Positions 9,428 through 18,025 of a stretch of 39,574 nt of DNA are shown here, one piece after another. Position 1 is the first letter of the stretch. Each line of letters begins with the position of its first letter. The DNA is from Oscillospiraceae bacterium (GTDB lineage: Bacteria > Bacillota > Clostridia > Oscillospirales > Acutalibacteraceae): contig JAFLUK010000002.1 in assembly GCA_022508865.1 (NCBI GenBank), positions 1 through 39,574 on the forward strand. The letters are read 5' to 3'. Made by a program: the position numbers and the translations under genes. The notes beneath the pieces were generated by a model. The model was not told the DNA's origin, ran no database searches, and saw nothing but the letters and a program-made list of their open reading frames with translations.

Positions 9428-12400
9428 TTGACAAAATCACTGTTAAAAAACACATTTAGAGAAATAAGGAATTCAAAAGCAAGATTTTTTTCCATTCTTA
9501 TAATCATAGCCCTTGGTGTAGGCTTTTTTGCAGGTATAAAGTCAACGGCACCTTCTATGTATAATTTGGCTGAAACCTACTACAGTGGTAATAATTTAAT
9601 GGATTACAGACTTGTTTCCACGGTGGGTTTTGACGATGATGATGTAAAGGCTGTAAAAAGCCTCAGGGGTGTTACAGCAGTAATGCCCTCTTACTGTTGT
9701 GATGTGGTGGAAGAAGCAAACAGCGGTGGAGAAATTATCCATCTTATGTCCTTGCCAAAATCATTTGAAAAGGAAAAAACTATCAATACACCGGTTGTAA
9801 AAAAAGGCAGGCTTCCAAATAAAACGGGAGAAATTGCAATTGAAGAAGGAGCAATTTCGGGGAAAAAGTTAAAAATAGGAGAGATTGTGGAATTTAGACC
9901 ACAGGCAGGAGATACAGATATAACCACCGTTCTCAAAACATTAAAGTACAAAATTGTAGGAATTGTGGGCTCACCCCTTTATATTTCTTACCAAAGGGGA
10001 ACAACTACTGTAGGTGACGGAAAAATCAACCAATATATGTATGCCTGTCCGTCGGATTTTTCCTATGAAAGATATACGGAGTTGTATGTAAAAACCACTG
10101 CCTCTAATAATTCTGCCTTCTCTGAAGAATATAAAAATGAAATAGAAAAGTTTACTTCGGTTTTGAAAAATTCAGGAAAGGTGCGTTGTCAGTCCTTTAG
10201 CAAGGATGTTATCTCCAAGGCAGAAAAAGAACTTAACAGTGCAAAAAATAAATATAACTCAAGCAGCAAAAAAGTGTATAAAAAGCTGGCTGACGCTGAA
10301 AAAAAGCTGAAAAAAGGCGAAAAAAAGTATTATAAAGAGATAAAAAAGGCAAAAAAAGAGCTTAATCTTGCCAAGAAAAAGCTATCCCAAGGGAAAATTG
10401 ATTTAGAGCAGGGTTGGGCAACCTACTACAGTGAAATTGCAAAAGCTGAAAAAACTATTAAAGACGGGGAAAAACAGCTGAAAGAGGCTGAAAAAAAGTA
10501 TAAGACTGAAAAAGCAAAGTTTGATAAGGAAATTCCAAAGGCACAGGCAAAGATTGATAATGGCTGGGATAAATATAATGAAGCATACGAAAAATTTACA
10601 GATGAGCAGGAGCCTATGCTAAAGGCAGGCATAAATGCTGCCAAGGGGACAGTAGAGGTGCTTCAGTCGGCTTATGATTTGGTACCAGATGAAAGAATAA
10701 AAGAACAGCTCAACAGAGCAAAAATAACCCTTGCACAGCTTAAAAAGCAGTATTCCGATGCAAAGAGTAAACTTAAAAAAAGTCAAAACAAACTGGCAAA
10801 GGCACAAAAACAGCTTGACAAAAAAAGAAACGTAGCCGAATCAGAACTAAAAAGTGCAAAAGCACAAATCACATCCGGCAAGGCAGAGCTTGCAAGGAAC
10901 AAAGAAAAATTTGAAGACGAAAAAACCAGTGGATATAACAAGCTGATTGTAGCTGAAGAAGAGCTGGCAAAGGGTCAGAGTGAATATGAGAAAAGTGTAA
11001 AAACCTATAAAAAAGAAAAGGCAAAGGGTCTTAAAAGCCTGCAATCCGGAGAAGAAGAATATCAGAAGCAAAAGGCCGGGGCAGACAAAAAATTTGCAAA
11101 GGCTTACAAAAAAATACAGAACAGCGAAAAACAGCTTAAGGCAATGAAAAACCCTAAATGGTATGTTTTTAATCGTGATGATAATCCAGGGTATTCCACA
11201 TTTTCTCAAAATGCAGACAGGCTTGACGCCGTTGCATCGGTATTTCCTGTTTTCTTCCTGCTTGTGGCGGTTCTGGTTTGTGTTACCACAATGACACGAC
11301 TGATTGAAGAAAAACGTACAGAAATAGGTACTTTCAAGGCGCTGGGCTACAGTAACAGAAGTATTATTATAAAGTTTATTACCTATTCTCTTACGGCAGG
11401 TGTAGCAGGTAGTATTATAGGCACTGTGTTAGGTGTAATTTCTCTGCCCTTTGTAATTTATGAAACATATAAGATAATGTATTACATTGGAGATATTACT
11501 CTTGTTCTTCATATTCCAAGTATTATAATCGGTGTGCTGGCGGCTGTTCTGTGCACAACAGCAGTGACTGTAATTGTGTGTTGGAATTCCCTCAGACAAA
11601 AGCCCTCTGCCATTATGCGGCCAAAGGCACCAAAGGCAGGAAAAAGGATTTTTCTTGAACACATCAAACCTCTTTGGAACAAAATGAACTTTACTGCAAA
11701 GCTCACCGCCCGAAATTTGTTGAGATACAAGTCAAGGCTGTGTATGACGGTTATTGGTGTTGCAGGATGCTGTGCGTTGATTGTTGCAGCCTTTGGACTT
11801 ATGAACAGCTTTGACCCTCTTACAGAGGATCAATTCCAGACAATATATAAGTACAACACAACAGTAGTTACCAAGGAAAGCGGAACAGAAAAGGAACTGG
11901 AGTATCTTACCCGTATTGTAAAGAATGACAGCAATGTAAAGCACTACAGTTTGGCAATTCAGGAAGAAACCTGTGTTAAATTTAAAAAAGTAACAAAGCA
12001 GGACGGAACATACATAACAGTTTTGCAAAATTTGAAGGACTTTAGTTCCCTGACTTCTCTCCACACAAGAACAGGAAAAAAGGAGATTACTTTAAGAAAC
12101 GATGGTGTTCTTATTAACGAAAAGCTGGCGGAAGAAATGGGTATTTCTGTGGGCGACAGCATTTCTGTGGGAGAATCGGATAATATGGCTACAGTAAAGG
12201 TACAGGGTATTTATGAGCAGTACATAAATAACTATATCTATATGACACCGACTCTGTACAAAAGCCTCTACGGACATGAGGTTAAGTACAATATAATGAA
12301 TGTTGCCCTTGGGGATACTTCTGAAAAAGCAAAAACCTTATTTAGCGGAAAATGCCTTAAAAACGAGAAAATTGTTGCCGTCAGCTATATTGACTCTGTA

Positions 12401-12832
12401 CTTGAGGATTTTCGCAATATGTTAGATTCGCTGAATATGGTTGTGGTAGTTATGATTATCTGTGCGGCGGCACTTGCATTTGTAGTACTGTATAATCTGA
12501 CAAGCATAAATATAGGAGAACGTGTACGTGAAATTGCTACCTTTAAGGTGCTTGGCTTTTATAACAAGGAAACATCAGCCTTTATATTTATAGAGAATAT
12601 TGTACTTACCCTTTTGGGTATAGGGGCAGGTCTTGTTCTGGGAGTTTTTCTGACCGATTTTATAGTTCAGACGGTAGAAATAGACAACATTATGTTTGGC
12701 AGAGAAATTTTTGTTTCAACATATTTTTATGCCGCAGGGCTTACAATAATTTTCTCTCTTATGGTGCTGTTTGTAATGCGTTTCAAAATAAAGGCTATTA
12801 ATATGGTAGAGAGCCTTAAAAGTGTTGAATAA
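9428..12832 (+). CDS. Large FtsX-family permease with extracellular Lys-rich coiled coil
   Basis: An 1134-residue permease partner of the preceding ATPase. Membrane segment 1 is near residues 17-37, followed by an extracellular domain. A very long Lys/Glu/Ala-rich helical stretch occupies about residues 258-575, full of heptad-like K-A-x-x-x-L patterns, so probably a coiled coil. The first FtsX domain follows (three segments between about 600 and 720, with the EEKRTEIGTFKALGYS loop), then a segment near 770, a second extracellular domain, and a second FtsX domain from about 1000 to 1117 (GERVREIATFKVLGF). I use the TTG at 9428, 8 bases after AAAGGAGG; the GTG at 9419 overlaps that ribosome binding site. 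The coiled-coil insertion is known in some Firmicute FtsX-like permeases. Substrate unknown. Confidence 0.9.
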   Translation: MTKSLLKNTFREIRNSKARFFSILIIIALGVGFFAGIKSTAPSMYNLAETYYSGNNLMDYRLVSTVGFDDDDVKAVKSLRGVTAVMPSYCCDVVEEANSGGEIIHLMSLPKSFEKEKTINTPVVKKGRLPNKTGEIAIEEGAISGKKLKIGEIVEFRPQAGDTDITTVLKTLKYKIVGIVGSPLYISYQRGTTTVGDGKINQYMYACPSDFSYERYTELYVKTTASNNSAFSEEYKNEIEKFTSVLKNSGKVRCQSFSKDVISKAEKELNSAKNKYNSSSKKVYKKLADAEKKLKKGEKKYYKEIKKAKKELNLAKKKLSQGKIDLEQGWATYYSEIAKAEKTIKDGEKQLKEAEKKYKTEKAKFDKEIPKAQAKIDNGWDKYNEAYEKFTDEQEPMLKAGINAAKGTVEVLQSAYDLVPDERIKEQLNRAKITLAQLKKQYSDAKSKLKKSQNKLAKAQKQLDKKRNVAESELKSAKAQITSGKAELARNKEKFEDEKTSGYNKLIVAEEELAKGQSEYEKSVKTYKKEKAKGLKSLQSGEEEYQKQKAGADKKFAKAYKKIQNSEKQLKAMKNPKWYVFNRDDNPGYSTFSQNADRLDAVASVFPVFFLLVAVLVCVTTMTRLIEEKRTEIGTFKALGYSNRSIIIKFITYSLTAGVAGSIIGTVLGVISLPFVIYETYKIMYYIGDITLVLHIPSIIIGVLAAVLCTTAVTVIVCWNSLRQKPSAIMRPKAPKAGKRIFLEHIKPLWNKMNFTAKLTARNLLRYKSRLCMTVIGVAGCCALIVAAFGLMNSFDPLTEDQFQTIYKYNTTVVTKESGTEKELEYLTRIVKNDSNVKHYSLAIQEETCVKFKKVTKQDGTYITVLQNLKDFSSLTSLHTRTGKKEITLRNDGVLINEKLAEEMGISVGDSISVGESDNMATVKVQGIYEQYINNYIYMTPTLYKSLYGHEVKYNIMNVALGDTSEKAKTLFSGKCLKNEKIVAVSYIDSVLEDFRNMLDSLNMVVVVMIICAAALAFVVLYNLTSINIGERVREIATFKVLGFYNKETSAFIFIENIVLTLLGIGAGLVLGVFLTDFIVQTVEIDNIMFGREIFVSTYFYAAGLTIIFSLMVLFVMRFKIKAINMVESLKSVE

Positions 12833-12848
12833 GGGTTGTTTTAATAAT

Positions 12849-13865
12849 ATGCTGAAGATAAAACCTGATTATTATGACAAATTTAAATGCTTAAAGGGCA
12901 AATGTCCATCTTCCTGCTGTGAAAAATGGCAAGTTGTAATTGATAAAGATACTCTGGACTATTATAATAGCCTGCAAAGTGACTTTGGAAAAAGATTAAG
13001 GGGAGAAATAGTCTTTTCTGACGGAGACAGCTGTTTTAAGATTCACAGTGATAGGTGTGCCTTTCTTAACTGTGAAAATCTCTGTGATATCCACTGCAAT
13101 CTCGGGCAAAACCATATGGCAAAAACCTGTGTGAAATATCCCGATTTTACAGTGGGAAATCATACTGTTACAGTTTGTGGACAATCAATTTCCTGTCCCT
13201 ATGTGGCGGAGAAAATTATTTGTAATAGAGATAAGGTTGTGTTTTTAAAAGAGGGCAATAAGGAAAATGATAAATACGAAAATCATTTTTGTGATATTTG
13301 GTTCAGTCTTATTAATATTGCTCAAAGCAGCAGTTCATCAATAGAGGAAAAAATACAAAGTCTTTTTGAAGAAGGGTTGACATTGCAAAAGTCCTTTTCC
13401 GATGAATTTTGCATTGAAGGTGTATTTTTCCCTGAAGATAGCAAGGGTTTATCCCATTGGTGCGACACACTTTCCTGCCTTGAATACCTTACAGATGAAT
13501 GGAAAAACCTTGTTGAGAAATTATGTGTTTTTGCAGCGCAGGGAGAGGAAAATATTATTAAAGAAAAAGAAAGATTTGCAGAATATATTAATGACAGGGA
13601 ATATGAATACAGCAATATTTTAGTATACTTTTTGTACAGATATTTTATGGAGTATCTTGGGGAGGGAGATGTAATTCTTCCTTTGAGATTTGCAGTATAC
13701 TCAACCAGAGTAATTTACAGTATGGGTGTGATGATTTATAGCGAAAAGAGCAAATTTACAACGGATGACCAAATAAAACTGTGCTACCTTTTTGGAAAGG
13801 AAATTGAGCACAGCCAAAGCAATCTTGACAGTATTTTTGATGATTTGTCCCTTGGTATGATATAG
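12849..13865 (+). CDS. FliB-like cysteine-cluster protein (lysine N-methylase family)
   Basis: A 338-residue protein resembling flagellin lysine N-methylase FliB. It opens with KPDYYDKFKC and a cysteine cluster C-x4-C-x3-CC (residues about 14-24) followed by EKWQVVIDK. A second cysteine set follows between about residues 60 and 100 (DSCFKIH, DRCAFLNCENLC, HCNLGQ, KTCVKYPDF), the usual FliB arrangement, probably for a metal or iron-sulphur site. The gene starts 16 bases after the permease stop; GTG 12822 and TTG 12825 overlap the permease end and are less likely. The ribosome binding site is modest (AAGGG, 13 bases away). No flagellar gene is in view, so the substrate, if it is a methylase, may not be flagellin. 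Family assignment is from motif memory. Confidence 0.75.
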   Translation: MLKIKPDYYDKFKCLKGKCPSSCCEKWQVVIDKDTLDYYNSLQSDFGKRLRGEIVFSDGDSCFKIHSDRCAFLNCENLCDIHCNLGQNHMAKTCVKYPDFTVGNHTVTVCGQSISCPYVAEKIICNRDKVVFLKEGNKENDKYENHFCDIWFSLINIAQSSSSSIEEKIQSLFEEGLTLQKSFSDEFCIEGVFFPEDSKGLSHWCDTLSCLEYLTDEWKNLVEKLCVFAAQGEENIIKEKERFAEYINDREYEYSNILVYFLYRYFMEYLGEGDVILPLRFAVYSTRVIYSMGVMIYSEKSKFTTDDQIKLCYLFGKEIEHSQSNLDSIFDDLSLGMI

Positions 13866-13899
13866 AATAAATAGAAAAGCAAAATAAGGAGATAAATAT

Positions 13900-14631
13900 A
13901 TGTACGCAATAGAAACAAAAAAGCTCACAAAAATATATAAAGACATAAAGGCTGTTGACGGACTTAACCTGACAGTAAATCAGGGAGAGCTGTTTTCTCT
14001 TTTAGGTGTAAACGGAGCAGGCAAAACAACAACCATAAAAATACTCAGTACTCTTATTAAGAAAACATCAGGCGAGGCATTCGTCCTTGGCAACAGTATT
14101 GATAGTAATATTGATAATGTTAAAAATGTAATCAATGTATCCCCCCAGGATACCGCAGTGGCGCCAAACCTGACAGTAAGAGAAAACCTTGAATTTATTG
14201 CAGGGGTATATGGTGTAAAGGGCGACTGTGTAAAACAAAAAGTAAATGATGTTATGGAGCAGTTCAGTCTGAAAGAGGTAGAAAACCAAAGAGCAAAAAC
14301 ACTTTCCGGAGGCTGGCAAAGAAGATTATCTATAGCAATGGCGCTTATCAGTGAGCCAAAGGTCCTTTTCCTTGATGAACCAACACTTGGTCTTGATGTT
14401 CTTGCAAGACGAGAACTGTGGAGAATAATAGAAAAACTAAAGGGCAAAATCACGATTATACTTACTACCCACTATATGGAGGAGGCGCAGGCTCTTTCCG
14501 ACAGAATCGGAGTAATGGCGAAGGGTAAGCTTCTGACAACGGGAACACCGAATGAACTTATGGAAAAAACAAATTCCCATAATATAGAAGAAGCATTTGT
14601 AAAAATAGCAGAACAGGAGGTAATATTATGA
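13900..14631 (+). CDS. ABC-2 type transporter ATP-binding protein
   Basis: A 243-residue ATPase of the DrrA/CcmA-like group. Walker A is GVNGAGKTTT, the signature LSGGWQRRLSIA, and Walker B VLFLDEPTLGLD, with a switch His in TTHYMEEA. AAGGAG lies 8 bases before ATG 13900. The gene is 34 bases after the FliB-like gene and overlaps the permease gene by four bases (ATGA), so the pair is translationally coupled. This group exports drugs, lipids or polysaccharides; the substrate cannot be read. It is distinct from the MacB-type ATPase at 8689. Confidence 0.94.
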   Translation: MYAIETKKLTKIYKDIKAVDGLNLTVNQGELFSLLGVNGAGKTTTIKILSTLIKKTSGEAFVLGNSIDSNIDNVKNVINVSPQDTAVAPNLTVRENLEFIAGVYGVKGDCVKQKVNDVMEQFSLKEVENQRAKTLSGGWQRRLSIAMALISEPKVLFLDEPTLGLDVLARRELWRIIEKLKGKITIILTTHYMEEAQALSDRIGVMAKGKLLTTGTPNELMEKTNSHNIEEAFVKIAEQEVIL

Positions 14632-15392
14632 GAGCAATGTTATTCAGCAAAAGAAATGCTAAAGAAATTTTAAGGGACCCCCTGTCCTATGTTTTTACTT
14701 TAGGGATACCTGTCATAATGCTGATAATTTTTCAGATTATAAACAACTGTGTTTCCGGTGAAGAAACCTACTGGTTCAGGCTGGAATATCTTGCTCCGGG
14801 TATTACTCTTTTTTCATTTTCCTTTGTAATGCTATATACAACAATCCTTGTGTCTACAGACAAGGACAAAACCTTTTTGTCAAGGTTGTACACCTCACCT
14901 ATGAAAACAAAGGACTTTACAATCGGCTACATTCTGCCGTCGTTGGTAATTTGTATAGGTCAGGCTGTTGTATGTTACGTTGCCGCAATTGTAATTTCTA
15001 TTATTACAGGGGCAGAGATAAGTTATCTTGGTTTGCTGCTTACAATACCTGCATATTTGCCTGTTATGCTTATGTTTGTTTGCTTTGGTATTATGTTCGG
15101 CAGTTTGTTCAGCATAAAGTCGGCACCCGGTATGAGTTCAATTGTAATTAGTGCCCTTGGCTTTGTCAGCGGTATTTGGATGCCTGTGGAAACTATGGGC
15201 AGTTATGAGAATGTATGTGAATGTTTACCATTTTACCCTGCAATAAAAATATGCAGAGGCATTGTTATAGGTCAGGATATTACTGATGGGAAAATCCCCC
15301 TGTATATTGGCATTATAGCTGCCTATATAGTTGTTGTTTTCGTATTGTCACTAATTTGCTTTCACAAAAAGACACGCAGTGATAATAAATAA
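14628..15392 (+). CDS. ABC-2 type transporter permease
   Basis: A 254-residue membrane protein with about six hydrophobic segments, of the ABC-2 membrane family. A short cytoplasmic N-terminus (KRNAKEILRDP) precedes the first segment, as is typical. The final region has the usual LPFYPAIKICRGI amphipathic motif before the last membrane segment. The start codon overlaps the stop of the ATPase gene. It is the last gene of the cassette and is followed by a long palindrome at 15409-15489. Confidence 0.92.
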   Translation: MRAMLFSKRNAKEILRDPLSYVFTLGIPVIMLIIFQIINNCVSGEETYWFRLEYLAPGITLFSFSFVMLYTTILVSTDKDKTFLSRLYTSPMKTKDFTIGYILPSLVICIGQAVVCYVAAIVISIITGAEISYLGLLLTIPAYLPVMLMFVCFGIMFGSLFSIKSAPGMSSIVISALGFVSGIWMPVETMGSYENVCECLPFYPAIKICRGIVIGQDITDGKIPLYIGIIAAYIVVVFVLSLICFHKKTRSDNK

Positions 15393-15408
15393 ATTTTACA
15401 TAATATAA

Positions 15409-15489
15409 GGCTGTTGCAAATGGAAAGCCCCCAAAAGTTATAGGAAAAACCTAACTTTAGGGGGCGTCAAAATCCATAATGCAACAGCC
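15409..15489. repeat. 81-bp near-palindrome, terminator or MITE-like element
   Basis: Outer arms GGCTGTTGCA (15409-15418) and TGCAACAGCC (15480-15489) pair perfectly. ATGGA/TCCAT continues the stem, and then a 14-base inner arm starting GCCCCC (15427-15440) pairs with 15452-15465 with one mismatch. The whole can form one long hairpin between two convergent genes. It probably stops transcription from both sides, although T-runs are short. The length and layered arms also suit a miniature inverted-repeat element. Confidence 0.75.
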
Positions 15490-15505
15490 GATTTTTATGT
15501 GTATT

Positions 15506-15955
15506 TTAATTTTCTTCTATGTATTCTTCCATAATATCCCCTGCTATGCGGCATAGATCAGAGCAGGGTCTTTTTTTATAATAGCTTTCCGTTCTCTTTT
15601 CGGGAACAATTCCGTCTTCTTTTGTCAGACCAAGCAGTTCGCGGCAAATGACGGAATTACTTCCGTTTCTTTCCTTAAACATTTGTGCAAGGTGGTTTAT
15701 CCTTTGATATAGCAGTTTTTTGCCTTGGTAATCCTGTGAGTCGCTATATCCGTACAGCATATTGGCAATAAAAACCATTCCGCTAAAACAACCGCAAACC
15801 TCTCTCATTCTGCCAATGCCGCCGCCAAATCCCGACAGCATTTTTGCAAGAACGGGTTCTTCTATTCCCAGCTCCGGGGCGAATGCAAGGACGACGGCCT
15901 GACTGCAATTGTAGCCCTGTTTGAACAGCTGTTCTGCCTTTTCTCCTTTAGTCAC
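15506..15955 (-). CDS. C_GCxxG_C_C family redox-type protein
   Basis: A 149-residue cytoplasmic protein of the C_GCAxxG_C_C family, small proteins thought to be redox active or metal binding. Cysteines stand in YNCSQAV, in the Gly-rich stretch GFGGGIGRMREVCGCFSG, in VICRELLGL and in the C-terminal RPCSDLC. I take the GTG at 15955, 6 bases after GGAGG; its first bases overlap the last eight bases of the preceding gene, indicating coupling. An ATG at 15988 lies deep in that gene and would add 11 residues without a ribosome binding site. The function of the family is not firmly established. Confidence 0.85.
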   Translation of the reverse strand: MTKGEKAEQLFKQGYNCSQAVVLAFAPELGIEEPVLAKMLSGFGGGIGRMREVCGCFSGMVFIANMLYGYSDSQDYQGKKLLYQRINHLAQMFKERNGSNSVICRELLGLTKEDGIVPEKRTESYYKKRPCSDLCRIAGDIMEEYIEEN

Positions 15956-17174
15956 AAAGTTCCTCCAGTTGTTTTTTGAACTCGGCAAGTTTGATTTTTG
16001 CTTTCTTTACCTTTTGTTGTGCTTCCTCGGTAAAAATGCCTGTATTCTTGTCGATAATACCCTGTTGGGTTTCTATAAAATGTTCCAGTACTTTTCTTCG
16101 CAGGTCACTGGTTTCTTCGTCGCTGTACTTCTTTTTTGGTGTTACAGCCTCGGGGAAAATTACTTCCTTGCCGTTTTTTGCAACGGAAATATCGGGATTG
16201 TTTGTAAGGGTGATGTCCTCTGTCATAATGTTCATTATATTTTCGTTAAGCACAAGGTTGTAGCCCAAGGGATTAACTGCAATAGCAAAGAGATTATCAG
16301 TATCAAAAATTCTGTAAAGCTCCACAAACGGCAGTTCTATACATACCTTTTTGTCTGATGGGAGCTCATTATAGCCCTTCATAACAGGACTGTTAACAAA
16401 AAAATCGTATTCCTTGTGGTCGGTTGTAACAGGAAGTACCTGTTGTCCCTCAACATTGGTATTGAGGAACGGATACTTTATTTGCATTTGATTTTCATTT
16501 TTGTTCTGTACAATGGCAGGAACAAGATATTTTGCATTGTGTATAGCCTTTGTAATGGGGCTGTCCTTTTGGATTACAACACCCTTGTTATCCTTGCCGA
16601 ATCTGTGAGCCTCCTGTAAAAATACCAGTGACTCAATATATAAATCAGGGTTTGTGGTAGTTTTTATTTTGTCTGCTTTCAGTATGGTATCTCTTGGAAT
16701 TGTAAGGGGAGTAAGTCTGCCGTCTGTAAACTGAACACCCTTAAAACCTGTTCTGGGCATATCCTCCACCATTGCAACAAATTCCTTGTTACTGATTTCT
16801 CTGATTTCTATATCAAAGTTCTGTTTTTTCAGACTTTCCAGAAGATAATCTGCTTCGCTGTAGTCCACAAGAACAATTGCATACTTGTTCATGGAGTAAA
16901 AGTGGTTTGTAGCCGAGGAGATAACCACCCAAAATCGTTCCAGCTTCATAATCTTTTCCAAAGTCTGCATACGGAAGTGAATATCATATTCTGTAAAATA
17001 CTGTAAATCCTTTTCGTTATCCAGCTCTTTTGCCTTGGGAATACAGTTGTGCTCCAGATAATCTATGAAGCAAATGTTTTCTGTAACTGTGGCCTTTTCC
17101 ATTGTTTCCCTGCCGTGATCGTGAGATTCAAAAAAGGATTTAATAATTTCCTGCATTCTTTCGTTTTCTATCAT
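15948..17174 (-). CDS. SseB-like domain protein, function unknown
   Basis: A 408-residue soluble protein. The segment around residues 200-350 resembles the SseB N-terminal domain: ITKAIHN, then a VPAIV strand, PFLNTNVEGQQVLPVTTD and later an ALNPxG-like AVNPLGYNLVLNE. Residues 1-190 are a charged alpha/beta region I do not recognise. The C-terminal ~60 residues are helical and Lys-rich. ATG 17174 has AGAGG 9 bases upstream. It follows the 249-aa membrane protein by 33 bases and overlaps the C_GCxxG_C_C gene, so it is mid-operon. SseB-like proteins in Gram-positives are uncharacterised, and the link to type III secretion SseB is in name only. Confidence 0.65.
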   Translation of the reverse strand: MIENERMQEIIKSFFESHDHGRETMEKATVTENICFIDYLEHNCIPKAKELDNEKDLQYFTEYDIHFRMQTLEKIMKLERFWVVISSATNHFYSMNKYAIVLVDYSEADYLLESLKKQNFDIEIREISNKEFVAMVEDMPRTGFKGVQFTDGRLTPLTIPRDTILKADKIKTTTNPDLYIESLVFLQEAHRFGKDNKGVVIQKDSPITKAIHNAKYLVPAIVQNKNENQMQIKYPFLNTNVEGQQVLPVTTDHKEYDFFVNSPVMKGYNELPSDKKVCIELPFVELYRIFDTDNLFAIAVNPLGYNLVLNENIMNIMTEDITLTNNPDISVAKNGKEVIFPEAVTPKKKYSDEETSDLRRKVLEHFIETQQGIIDKNTGIFTEEAQQKVKKAKIKLAEFKKQLEELCD

Positions 17175-17207
17175 ATTATATAACCTCTGGTTTACTTAAA
17201 TATTAAT

Positions 17208-17957
17208 TTACATAAGAATTCCTGAATCCTTATCCATCTGTGCCACATATTTCTTTTTGTGGCGACGTTGCGTCGTATTTCTTCTGTAGGGCTTTAGCTT
17301 AAGGTAGACAAAGAAGAACAGCTTGAAGAATAAAAATATTATTGCGGCATATATAACTCCCCAGGCAAGGGTCGGTTGATAAAGACCAACCTCGGCTGAA
17401 GGGACAGGACTTTGTCCCGGCAAATATGTCAACCGTCCATAGGGGTCAATCCAATCTGCAAGAGAAGGCGAGAGAAATCTCAATATACCGGTTTTTCCAA
17501 GCAAAAACAGTCCCAAAAGGGGAAATTCCACTGCTGAAGCTACTTTTGGCAAGAACATCAGCAGAAATAGCAAAATAGGAATAGCCGCATATGTTACAAA
17601 TTCGGCAATGTTATTAACAAGGCCTGCCGCTATATAGTTAATGGGAAGAAACATTACAAGCATTGGTATTATAATGCAAAAAATCGGTTCAAAGGCTTTT
17701 CCAAAAAGCTTCACAAATATGTCTGTAAGGGTCATTGGAATATTCAGAATTTTAACAATCTTTTTTTGCTCACTTTTAGGAGATTTGTTTTTATCAACAG
17801 AATTTGAATTTAGCTTTTCTTCCTTTTTTGAGTCTTCTATCTGATGAGAATCCATCTTATTTACAGTGCCTTTGTCTGTTATTTCCTGACTTTTCATCTC
17901 TGCCCTTGTACTTTCAATAATATCGCTGACTTGCTGTTCTGTTAATTTTTTTGCCAC
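17208..17957 (-). CDS. Membrane protein with acidic/Lys-rich N-terminal tail, unknown
   Basis: A 249-residue protein. Residues 1-66 are charged and probably disordered and cytoplasmic. Hydrophobic segments follow at about 91-110, 119-137, 143-160 and 197-220, and the tail is strongly basic (RRNTTQRRHKKK). The segment ending PKVASAVEF (137-145) closely matches PKVASVVEF in the 144-aa protein encoded at 19940-20374, so the two are paralogues. The start is GTG 17957 with AGAGGTG about 8 bases upstream. The gene begins 68 bases after alr and precedes the SseB-like gene by 33 bases. I do not recognise the family. Confidence 0.75.
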   Translation of the reverse strand: MAKKLTEQQVSDIIESTRAEMKSQEITDKGTVNKMDSHQIEDSKKEEKLNSNSVDKNKSPKSEQKKIVKILNIPMTLTDIFVKLFGKAFEPIFCIIIPMLVMFLPINYIAAGLVNNIAEFVTYAAIPILLFLLMFLPKVASAVEFPLLGLFLLGKTGILRFLSPSLADWIDPYGRLTYLPGQSPVPSAEVGLYQPTLAWGVIYAAIIFLFFKLFFFVYLKLKPYRRNTTQRRHKKKYVAQMDKDSGILM

Positions 17958-18025
17958 TATGCTTCACCTCTGACAGGTAATTGTTACCTTTATATTTTCA
18001 CCTGTTTATTCAGTGTATATTTTCT

